This document shows positions 10,714 through 21,300 of a stretch of 64,000 bases of DNA, piece after piece (positions within the stretch are counted from its first letter, which is position 1; every line of letters starts with the position of its first letter). Origin of the DNA: Alopecurus myosuroides (taxonomy: Eukaryota; Streptophyta; Magnoliopsida; Poales; Poaceae); the NCBI GenBank assembly GCA_028641055.1, contig CM054057.1:404726814-404790813 (forward strand), in the 5' to 3' direction. Made by a program: the position numbers and the translations under genes. The notes below the pieces were generated by a model, which saw nothing but the letters and a program-made list of their open reading frames with translations, was not told where the DNA came from and ran no database searches.

Positions 10714-11328
10714 TCAGAACATTAGGAGGGCCGAACCTTGGGGGGGGGGGGTCGGACCCCTACTCACCCTGTCTCCGCCCCTGTCTGTACGGGAAGGGCA
10801 ATGGCAGGTTCCTCGAGCGGATGCCGCCTGGATGCCGGCGAGTGGATGTATGCTTTGCGGGAGCATGCAGAGACGGAGCTTGAGAGAGGCATGTCCGTCA
10901 ACGGAGAGAAGAAGCGTGCGGGGCGACGATGTCAAGCGCTGCCGGCGGCATGGCGACGGGTGGACGCATGGTTGACAGGACCACGGGAGAGCGCAGAGGC
11001 AGCTCTTGAGGGCTTGCAGATCTATGGTGGCGACATCTCTTTAGGGAACCGCAACGCATGGACGCTAGGGAACAGGAAGGACCAGGAAACCGCACCGGCG
11101 GGGATGGATGTGCCATTGGCCGGAGGTGGTAAACGGGCGCTGACAGTGCTGCAGGAGGTTGTCGATTTGGGCAGAAGGGAGAGCCGTTCGATGAGGAAGA
11201 GAAAATAAAATAAAAAATAAGGGGTACAATAGCATTTTATACTTAATATGTAATTTGGTGGGAGGACAAAACGGTAAAAATAACGACGGATCGAAATAAG
11301 CCTTACTCTCTTTATTATTAGGTAAAGA
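10714..11328. other. Unassigned segment with a candidate Helitron 5' end
   Basis: GC-rich from 10735 (a run of twelve G) to about 11200, then AT-rich. It has an open frame at 10738-11208 with no recognised domain. The right end …CTCTTTATTATTAGGTAAAGA|T reads on the minus strand as A|TCTTTACCTAATAATAAAG, like a Helitron 5' terminus. No convincing CTRR end with hairpin was found to the left. Confidence 0.3.
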
Positions 11329-12429
11329 TATAAAGATATATAGTGTAGAAAACCAATCACCTGGCACATCTTTGTACTAAGCATAGGAGCACTTTGAATG
11401 TGACCGAGATTAAGAAAGCTATCTAAAATTCATGAAAAAAAACCACTACGGCCGCTCCCATTGGTAGGGAAGCAAAACAAAATCCTAAATACATAATCGC
11501 GCAGCTGCGCTACCTAGTCGTCCCAAGCGCACGCTCGTTACAACCACACGATCGGATCCGGCACGTCGACAAATGATCGCAGGAGGCAGGATCCCATGGT
11601 TTCCGGGTCAACGCACATCTACTCTTTCCTCTTGATAACCCCTTGTGTCCGGTTGACACGATCAGAAATGGCTATGGAGTCGTCCGCGGCTGGCAGCATG
11701 CGGAAGGTGTCCTCCATGGAGTGGCGGTGGACGGTCAGCGGCCATTGGACGGAGGAAGAGGAGGGCTCGCAAAATACACAGCCGTCGCAAAATCTTCCTC
11801 CACTTTCCCTCTATGCTGCCCTGTCGGCCTCGCACTCCATGCCGGCCACGATCTGGCCTGAAGCACTGAAGAGCCGATTCTTGAGGAAGCAACTTGGACT
11901 TATTTGGACTTTGCATGAGGGAGCAGCTTGGGCTTTGGCTCTCTTTTTGTTGAGAAACGCCTCCATTGATTTGTGAGAGAGAATCTCTGGTATGTGTCAG
12001 TGTATGAAGTGGCGGAACTAGGGGGACCAACAAGGGCCTTGGCCCCCCTATGCATGCTGCATCAAGCTAATTTTTAGATGCATAAGCCTGATTAGAAACA
12101 CTTTTAGTGAAAACTAGCACATTTGGCCCCCTAATGAATGATTACCATCTTTGGCCTCCTTAATCTTAATTCCCGGTTCTGCAAGTGAGTATATGTAGGA
12201 GAGATAGAGGACAGCAAACGTGTCTGTCTTTGATGCGTTTTTCTTTTGACTTGGTTTTGCTCTACGGTCCGGTAACAAGTCGGATCTTGTGTGCACAATG
12301 CACTCGAAGTGAGTCGTGGTGTGCAAATTTGATGTACCATGAAGCAATATCACGATAATGACACGTAACTTTACAACAAATAAAAACAAATTGGGTATAA
12401 GGAGAAATAACTTTGGTATACTATGATAA
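11329..12429. other. Unassigned intergenic sequence
   Basis: No gene could be supported. An open frame at 11596-11976 (plus) overlaps one on the other strand and has no recognised domain. The text at 12008-12060 (CGGAACTAGGGGGACCAA…GGCCTTGGCCCCCC) has the look of repeat-derived sequence. Confidence 0.4.
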
Positions 12430-13420
12430 TATTCTTCAAATTTGCTTACCGCTAGTGTAAATTTGCTCTAATATACAACAAAGTTGTTTCAATTTGTTGT
12501 TTTGGAGTTGCTTTATGCTGATGTGAAGTTGCTCCAACCACACCATAGTTGCTTATCGCTGGTGTGAATTTTCTCCAATGTACAATAAAATTGTTTTTAT
12601 TTGTTGTTTTGGAGTTGTTTAACGCTGATGTGAAGTTGCTCCAACGCACATCAAAGTTGCTTACCGGTGGTGTGAATTTTCTCCAATGTACGACAAACTT
12701 ATTTTTATTTGTTGTTCTGGAGTTGCTTAACGTTGGTGTGAAGTTGCTCCAACGCACATCAAAGTTGCTTACCGCTGATGTGAAGACAACAAAGTTGCTT
12801 ATGGCTAGAATGAAATTGCTCCAATATACGACAAAGTTGTTTACCGTTGTATAGTTGCATCAACGCACAAAAGAATTGCTTACCGTTGTTGTGAAGTTGC
12901 TGTAATATACAACAAAGTTGCTTACGGCTAGGATGAAATTTCTCCAGTACGCGATAAAGTTGCTTATCGTTGTATAGTTGCATCAACACACAAAAAATTG
13001 CTTATCACCGTTATAAAGTTGCATCAAGATACACGAAAGTTTTTCCGCGTTGTACCAAAGTTATTTTTATTTTATTGTTGTGGAGTTGCTTAATCCTGGT
13101 GTGAGTTTGCTCCAAGGCACAACAGTTTTGCTTCATGCCCTTACGAAGTTGCCTTAACACCCATTAAATTTGCTTACCGGGTTGCAAAATTAGCTAAAAG
13201 TTACTTAGCTTTGTCATTCCTAACAAAATTTTCTTCATGTCGTAACAAAGTTGCTCTTGATAGTTCTAGAGTTGTTGTAAATTGCCCAATATTACCATAA
13301 ACTTCTCCTACTAGTTTTCTCGCGGCGTACAAAGCTGCCTCGTAATGCACCAAAAGTTGTTTCATCACAAACAAAAGTTGCTTCTAAAAAAGTTTCGTCA
13401 GAATATACACATATGAGATC
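12430..13420 (+). repeat. Degenerate tandem array, about 108-bp period
   Basis: The phrase (A/G)GTGTGAA(T/A)TT…CTCCAATGTAC recurs at about 12454, 12561 and 12669 (spacings 107 and 108), each unit made of two related halves of about 54 bp around AGTTGCT(T/C)… . Further right the copies decay, but AAAGTTGCTTA(C/T)CG persists to about 13000 and single GTTGCT words to about 13400. Such arrays occur as subterminal repeats of CACTA transposons, but no CACTA terminus was identified. Confidence 0.7.
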
Positions 13421-13616
13421 TAGTTTTGAAGATTTTATCGCGAGGATTTCAAAACTAAAAACGGATGAGCATCGAGTCAATAGTTACAACATTTTTTTTT
13501 AAAAAAACTCCATTTCTGTACAAGCAGAACCGCTGGCCTACATGTGATCGCTTGCGTAGCTCTGCTTCCTTCGCGAGGGTGCGCCTCACTGTAGACGCGT
13601 CGAAACAAAATATAAT

Positions 13617-15038
13617 GAGAGAATTCTTCGTTTGGCCCTGGCTAAAGTTTGTCTTCTTTTTTGGCTCTGGTAAATTTTTTCTTCCTTTCATGACACACAA
13701 ATTTTGGTTGGTTACTTATTTGGCCCTGTAGTACTATTTAAGCACTAAGATGACATTTTTGCCCCTGCCGCAATATGCGATGAAAATTACACTTATGATA
13801 TATTAGTACTATTTAGACAAATATATGTCATTTTGCATGATGTTTACAATTATTTGAAGTTAATGCTATAAAACTTAAGTTAGAAGGGGGCAATAAACTG
13901 ACCTCGCTCTGTTGAAATGTATTATCCGACAGGTATAAGAAAACATCTTGTAAATCTTAGATCCGTGATAGCTTGAAAATTTATTAGCCAACTATCTTTC
14001 TGAAACAATCTCGACTGCGGAGCCATAAGCACAAAGAAATTGATTACTCCACTCTTAGACGGCCTATAGTGGTAGTTACAAAAAGAAAATAGTACATTAA
14101 TGAATTGACCGATTCATGAAGCAATAGATCCGAGACTTGCCAAGATTCAGATGGTCCTCTATTAGGGCTAATACACGGAGGAATGGAAACGAGGACCGAC
14201 CGCTAGCGAGATCAATGGATAACGACTAACGGCGGGACAAACTGACTGAATTCAGCAGTTAAGATGTGGTTCATCAGTCGATCTATCTGGAATATGGAAA
14301 CATTAGCCCATGCTCACGCACGGACTCAATTGGTTAATTCTTTATTATTTTTTGGCAATTACCCGATCGACCGATTTGTGCTGGCCGGACTCACGCTCGT
14401 GCACGAGATGTATAGGCATGAGGCATTGACGTGTGTGCTTTCCCGGGCCTGCTAATATAAGACATGATTTTTAGATGAAATTACGGAAAAAAAATCAACG
14501 CACAGGTTTGGGATTTGGGAGCCCTAATTTTGTTGGGCCCCGAGCGGTAGAGCACTTCGCTCGCCCTCAGAGACGACCCTGTGCGTGTCCAGCTAGTAGC
14601 TCCGCATGCATGCACGATTTTATTCTGCGTTGCTTGCATGCCTACTACACGGTATAACCACAATTTTGTCATGTGTTGCTTGCATGCACGATTTGTCTAA
14701 ATAGTACTCCCATTTGTTCCTAAATATGAGATGTTCTAGCTATTGCTCGTATTGTCTAGATGCAAACTAATATGAGTGAACATATACACTAAAAGTTGTC
14801 TAGATACACGTGTGAATATGGAAAAAGGCTAAAACATCTTATATTTAGGAATGAATGGAGTATATCATAATTTTTTAAGTGACATTTTCATGGCAAAAAT
14901 CGCATCTTAGTGCTTAAATAGTACTAGAAAGCCAAATAAGGAATCAACCAAAATTTATGTGTCATAAAAGTAAGAAAAAATTTATCAGGACCAAAAAAGG
15001 AAGACAAACTTTATACAGACCAAATAAGGAATTCTCTC
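13617..15038. mobile_element. Non-autonomous Mutator-like element
   Basis: Terminal inverted repeats of about 165 bp: 13617-13785 begins GAGAGAATTC, and the reverse complement of about 14873-15038 begins the same and stays alignable through CTATTTAAGCACTAAGATG. It is flanked by a perfect 9-bp target duplication AAATATAAT at 13608-13616 and 15039-15047. Long TIRs with a 9-bp duplication are diagnostic of Mutator-like elements. No transposase frame is visible inside. A Stowaway MITE (14707-14860) is nested in its right part. Confidence 0.88.
14707..14860. mobile_element. Stowaway-type MITE
   Basis: Bounded by TA on both sides. Ends CTCCCATTTGTTCCTAAATAT and, inverted, CTCCATTCATTCCTAAATAT; 154 bp. 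The interior is self-complementary (GAGATGTT… / AACATCTTA). Confidence 0.8.
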
Positions 15039-15051
15039 AAATATAATAGTA

Positions 15052-15206
15052 CTCACTCCGTATCGAAATGTAAGATGTTTTAGCATTTTTTGGATAAAAG
15101 ATATCTGTTTTTAGTGTAAGGTGTAAGATGCACATAAACCTATATAGATATATTTTGTCTAAAAGGTGATAATTATATTTTGATACGATTTTGATAGGAA
15201 GGGACT
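15052..15206. mobile_element. Degenerate Stowaway-like MITE
   Basis: The left end CTCACTCCGTATCGAAATGT lies after TA. The right end …TTTTGATAGGAAGGGACT is a poor inverted match. Size and composition fit the family, but the right boundary is approximate. Confidence 0.5.
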
Positions 15207-15336
15207 TATCCTACACGGTCGGATTCTTACCGGAACATCTGGTTAAGTGGCAAGTCAATAACCTACCTACCGGCTACCGCTCCATCTAAAAAAGGGAAAA
15301 CGAAACCACCTACCGGCTACCGCTCGCCTTGCGTCA
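15207..15336 (+). promoter_or_regulatory. 5' flank of the F-box gene
   Basis: Only about 130 bp separate the MITE from the start codon. It contains a direct repeat: CTACCGGCTACCGCTC at about 15268 and 15312. No obvious TATA box is seen; the promoter may overlap the upstream MITE and Mutator-like element. Confidence 0.35.
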
Positions 15337-18300
15337 ATGGCGTCGCCGCCGGTGCGGCCGTGGGGGGAGCTGCAGCACGACCTCCTTGTGGCGATTATGT
15401 GCCGCGTGGGAGCCCCCGATCTGCTTTCTGGCGGCGCACCCCGTGCCTGCTCTGCGTGGTGGGCCGCAGCTCGTGATCCGCTCGCATGGCGCCGCGTTGA
15501 TCTTCGGGACTGGACAGCCCTGACCTCCGCCCGGCGTGCGGCGGGGATCCGTCCCAACAGTGGAAATATCTCCGTCCAGGACTCTCTGGCCGGCGTCCTT
15601 GAGGTCGCCGCAACGCGGGCGGATGGTCGGATGGAGGCTGTGCTCCTCCCCGAGTTTGCGGATGAAGAGCACCTCCTGTTCCTCGCTGAGAGGTGAGGCT
15701 TCTGTGTCCGTGTTCCTCTAATCTCATTGTTCAGTTATTGAGGCAGAAGATGATTTATGCCATACCTTCTTGTATTTCCACCGAATCCACATATTAAATG
15801 TGTACTAGCAAACATACCGGTGCGTTGCAACGGGAGACTAAAAAAATCACAACTTGAATCATAGAAACATACCACTACATGCAATGGAATGCCGACGCCT
15901 ATGTAATTTCCCCGGAAAGTGGGAGGCTCACATCCTAATAGTATCTTGTAGTAATAGTAGACATAAACAAATGGTAAGCTAAGAGATATTCTTTAGTGAT
16001 GTATACTGTAGTAATGCAGGATGAATTAGAAACGTACAATATTACTCCCTCCGTCTCAAATTAAGTGTCGTCAAGACGCTATGGCTCCCATTTCTAAAAA
16101 AGAAAGTGTCGTCAAAATGAGCATACTTCTAGATGCATTCACCTCAATGACACTTATTTCGAGACGGAGGAGTATTATTTATTCAAGGATGAACTGTTCA
16201 AATTCGTCACCACAAGTCCAAAATGTAATATGGCAGTATAAATACAGAGCATGCATGGGCAGAGAGAAGGCAATGACGGGAACTTAGATAGAAGTGACAC
16301 CTTTATTCATCAGTCCATGATATGCTTTCTAGATTATACTCCCTCCGTTCATTTTTATAAGGCACACTATCTACTATTTCAGTTTTGACCACATATGTAG
16401 TAAAATGACTAAATAAGTGAATCTATATACAAAATGTGTCGAGATTCACTCGTTTTGAAATATATGTGGTAAAATGGGAATAACATATGAAAGTGGAGGG
16501 AGGGAGTAGATAGAATTAAATGAAAAAAATATTAGTATCTTCTTAAATAAAGGTCATACATTCTCTTGTGTGTGGATGTTCTCGTCAGACTTGAAAGCAT
16601 TAAATCATCATGCTTAATTTTAATTTTATTTCCATCAATAAAATCACGAGAGCCCTAAAAGACAATTGGTGCACCGGGTCATCACAATTGGCATGCACAA
16701 ATTGCATCCAATCATCCAAATTCGCATCCACTAATTGCATCTGATCATCCTGAGATATTGTCTAGTGTATAAGATGCAGGGATCAAGCTACAGACAGAGG
16801 AAAACCAACAGGCAAACACCAGAAGTTCAGTCAGGATCTCGGTAAACTATTAAGTCATTAGATCTAATGAAATGATAACAAGAAAATATTGGTGCTTTAA
16901 TCCACGCTACCTGCAAATGTCATGCCTCAGATTTACAATGCCAGTCAAGCTATTACCTTTTGTTAGTCATCACCAAGGAACCCCTACATCCGGAAAACAT
17001 AATTGGGAGTCTGAGAGATGTAGAACCTGCTGCCGCTGATGGAGAGCTTGATCATTCAGCCAGTCAATCGCACAACTCTCGTTTGCAGCAAAATCCTTCA
17101 ACAATCCATTGTTGACGGCAATGAGAAGTTTAGCCTTTCCCCTTTGAACGCACCAAGCATGCTATGATCTGCCTCATCTCCTGTAGTTTATCGTCACGAT
17201 GTGCGTCTGAGCCGGCAGCACTGTCAGAAGGGGAGGCAAGCCGCGACGTGTTCCGTGATTGGTTTCCAGCCTTCCCGGCCGGGGCGGGAACTTCAATAGA
17301 GGACCAGAGTGGACACTCCAAGGCCGAGCACGGGCGGCTGCTCCCCGTGCGCCTTGGATCAATCTCAGTTCTCAGTTCACCACCGCTGTCGACTGCTCGC
17401 CGGATGAGACGACCACAGGACCGTTACGTTGCTGGAGAAGCAGGCTAACAGACGGAGCTTGTTGTCCACCACAACAGCCGAAGGCGCACACCTGCGGTCA
17501 TCCAAGGTCTCGAGGTTGGCGTTGTTCGTCATGGGCCACACCCTCACGGTGAGGAACGGAAGGAGTCCAGGACTGACCTGATCGGCATGGGCGATCGCTG
17601 CCGGCGCAAGTGGCATGGAACGGAGGGCCGGCTGCAGGACATGGAGGCGGGCGAGGGTTTCTCGGGAGAAGTAGAAGTAGCGAGCGGAGGGACGTGAACG
17701 ATGGGCTGGTGGGCCTTTTTTTCTGGTCGCGCGAGTGGACGTATCCGGTTTTTTCACCGATCGATCTTACTGATCCGAATCGTGCGTCGTGCGTGACTCC
17801 CTTTTGCCTCCAATTTTCTTAGCCATTAAAATCGTGTCCAAGCGACGGTGCGCCAGGACGTACGACTTACAACGTACCATGTCGTCAAGACAAATTATAT
17901 AGTAGAGATAATTTTCCGTGAAATTGGATGACCGGTTCATCACTAAATATACCTAGTCAGTAGCACTTTACCCTTAAATTTGTGCCAGCTACATTTCGTT
18001 TGCAGTGCATTTGAGGATTCTAGTGATGTAGCTGCACATAGTATGCGGAAAATTTCTCTTTTAGTTCCCAGTATTGTTTATTTGTATGTGAGACTCCATA
18101 GGAAATTCCATGATTTCTCTGTGACTTTGGTTGTTCATTTGCCAATCAATACGGGACTCCAAGCTACCGTGGGTTGTTTTGTTAAATTTTGCCAAAGTTA
18201 CCATCAAGTTTGTGATGCGAAGCTTGATCTTATGGACTAACTATTATAATTGATGTTTCGTTTGTAGATTGATTTGTCCAGTTTGATCTGTGAAGTGTCA

Positions 18301-21300
18301 CTGAAATTGAGTGAAATTTCTAGAATAATTTACTTTATGTAATCTTTTGTTAGATTTCCACGTATGTTAGTGCAAATTTACCCAACCGCTTTTTAACTCA
18401 ATCCGAATTGATCTGACAACATTCTGATTGTTTTTGTTTCAACTGGTATGGTTATGTTGTTAGGTTGTTAATTACTTAATTTTACAACATTATGTGCTTA
18501 CCATAGGAGATAGTAGTGAATTTGAAGAGGGGATTTGCAGTTCACATGATTCGGATAATGAAATTAGTTGATCCCAATGGTAACATAGTAAGCCTGTTTT
18601 GTTACAATGGTATGATAGAATCATAATGATGTATCTCTGGTAGTGGTAGATTTTGATTGTCAATTAATGCCTTGAACTTGTAATTCAAAATTACGCTCCT
18701 TCCACCATCTGAAGTTAATAAATCAGTCTATATTTAAGATGAGGTATGATAGTTTGACAGATGAGGTATATTAGTCTGGCATCTGGTGGCGGTAACAAGT
18801 TAGCATGTCATTTTTTGAAGTTTGTTCTTGGTAGATAGCTTAAGCTGATGTATTCCTTGTTAATTATTGTGGGCATTGGAAATCCTTGTTGGGATCTAAG
18901 CCTATCTCTTCCAATATGATGCCTTACAGCACATGGTCGCTGTATCTACGTGGTACCAGTACCTTTATGTGGCCCTCTGATTTATTTGCCCTTTGGAACG
19001 TAGGAATAGGAAAGGTAATTGCACAGGATTGGATTCCTACGCTTCAGTTTGACAGGAAAAGAAACATTTGGTTCGATCTATTGGAAACTTTCCTGGCGTG
19101 AAACAAAGCGAGTCGAGACCGACTAGAAGCTTCTGCTCTTTCTTTCCGTCGCTTGCACGCCAAAAAAAGCCCACGTAATGTTCCTCCCAGCATCAAAGAA
19201 AACGCACGGCCTTCGTATATAACCTACCAACCAACGCTACAGAATGTGAGGTAGCGGCCGAGTGACGCAAACAGCGATTTTGTCCGGAACAGCTGGTTCA
19301 CCAAAATTTGCTAGTTCATATGTTATGTCTATGCATGGCTAGATCGATCCAGTCCCTACATGTATCCACGGTGATTGTATCACTCGTTTCTTTAAAACAA
19401 ACAGCATGAACTCATCTTCTAGACATGTTGTTCTATGAGTAAATATAACCTCACAAGGGTTACTCGAATAAGCTAGGGAAATAATGAAACAAAGATATCA
19501 GGCACTGCTCATGATAAGAGTTTCTGGACTAATCTCACGCGTCAACTATGTTCTTCCTACTGTTCAATCCAAATGGCTACATTTTTCCATTCATGTGTTT
19601 TAGATTCCCATAAGATTGTTGGGGTATGACATCTCAATTCCTATGTATTTCCTATTCCTGAGTTTCCGCTGTCATGTGTTCCAAACGGGGCCTTAAACTT
19701 GATTTTGTCAAAATCCTTGTGGTCCCACTGATACCACATGCTTCAAATTGTTTCTGTATGAAAGCTGTTTTGCAGTGCACAACCTGCCCAAGCCTTGTCG
19801 CATACGAATGTATTCACTTACTTGCTGCCCAACCTTGGTTAGCATTGTGTGGAATGCCATTCTGCTTGCAACTTATTCATGCTGCTGCTGAAACTGCAGT
19901 TGCCTCCTACCCCCTTCCATGCTATGTTGCATCCATTGTATGCTTCATCTTGATTTTTCATTCTCTTGATCTCCTAGCTGTCCTTAATTACTGATCTCTA
20001 TACTCATGTCCTTGCTACATCTCACCAGGTCAGTCTTACTGTTAAGGTTTCGCCGCTGACAATCTCTTATTTGTTGCCACCTACAAGTTGCCAGCTTATC
20101 CCTTGCATTGTCCTTTTAAGCATCCTGACAGCTTTTGTCTTTGTCACTGGAAGTCATCTGTAAATTTTCATATCATGGTTGATAGCAAACCAACCATGCT
20201 AGGCAATCCTCCTATTATGCATGTGTAATCTTAGTTTGGTACATTTTACATGTGAATAAAACTGAAAGTAAGAAAGAAAAGCAGGGAGGTGAAAATTTAT
20301 AGTGTTTCATGAATTAAATTTCCATGTGGAAGCTGAAGAACTGATGACTTCTTCAGTTACTTGATCGTATAACATGTTAAGGTGACTTAATATGCAAATC
20401 ACAAAAGAAGGTTAGTGTTCTCAGATTTTGATATTCTAAGTTACTTCTATCTTATTAATGCTTGTTTTGTTCATGTAACTTGCTCAGTAGCAGGAAGATG
20501 ATTAGGAATACGTTTTTTCTGGCTTGATTAATTCCTGATAGAGGGTCCTTTTTATATAGAGGCCTGGACTAAGTAAAAAAACTGTAGATCGAATTTTTCG
20601 TTAGCTTAAGGCCAAGGCTAAAAAGTATCTTCCTAATGTAAAAGGATGATAAAGTGGGTGCTAGTCCTCTTGCTCTGGTGGGGCCATGTACTTGTGTACA
20701 TAACATCACACCCCACCCGGACATGCAGCTCGGCTTCAAGAGGTGGAGGCCATGGTTATAGTCTGAGGAAGTTACATCCTGATAATAGGGCACTACTCTC
20801 GTGCCATGTGTAGGGCGTTGCTTCCTATGCCCCTGACTTGTTGGGGAACCATGGCGCCACCCATGATGACCCTGCTGCCTCCATGAGGAAGATGTCTTTG
20901 CCACAGCTTGCATGTCTCATGTAGAGCAGAACGCTTCCAGGCTACAGGTCCTCATGCCCCCTGCAGCTCATGTTCTGCTGCTGCTAGAGTAGGCCTTGTT
21001 GCTTCCAGGGATGGACGATTGAGGCTCCAGAGATGGAGGGATTTCCCATGGCGTCATCTTCCTTGATAGGCGGTGGCTGTGGCCATGCGATCTAGGCCGC
21101 TGCACTCGACCATATCAATCTGTTCCTTCATGGATGCCGACCTCCATGTACGTGCCCTGTACGTGATCTCACATCCCCACTGGACATGCAGTTCCTCCTT
21201 GAGCTACTAGTTGACAAAAATGGTTGCTGGGCGTAAGCGTGGTCACCGCTTGGGCGCCTCTGTAGATTACAAAAGGGCAGATATGGGGTTTATACATGTC

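Larger units (their letters stand above)
15805..17908 (-). mobile_element. Non-autonomous Helitron in intron 1 of the F-box gene
   Basis: On the minus strand it starts TCTCTACTATATAATTTG (17908 leftward) and ends …GCAACGCACCGGTATGTTTGCTAG at 15805. The 3' terminus is CTAG, preceded by an imperfect hairpin CCGTTGC-AAC-GCACCGG. It lies between A and T on that strand, as Helitrons require, with no target duplication. It is 2104 bp and has no Rep/helicase. The GC-rich part 17130-17760 differs in composition from the rest and may be captured gene sequence. Two MITEs are nested inside. Confidence 0.82.

Noticed and set aside
10738..11208. Plus-strand open frame of 156 codons as a host gene
   Set aside because: No recognised domain, no splice context, high GC next to a poly-G run; left as unassigned.
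12759..12989. Minus-strand open frame in the tandem array
   Set aside because: Pure translation of the GTTGCT repeats; repeats keep frames open by chance.
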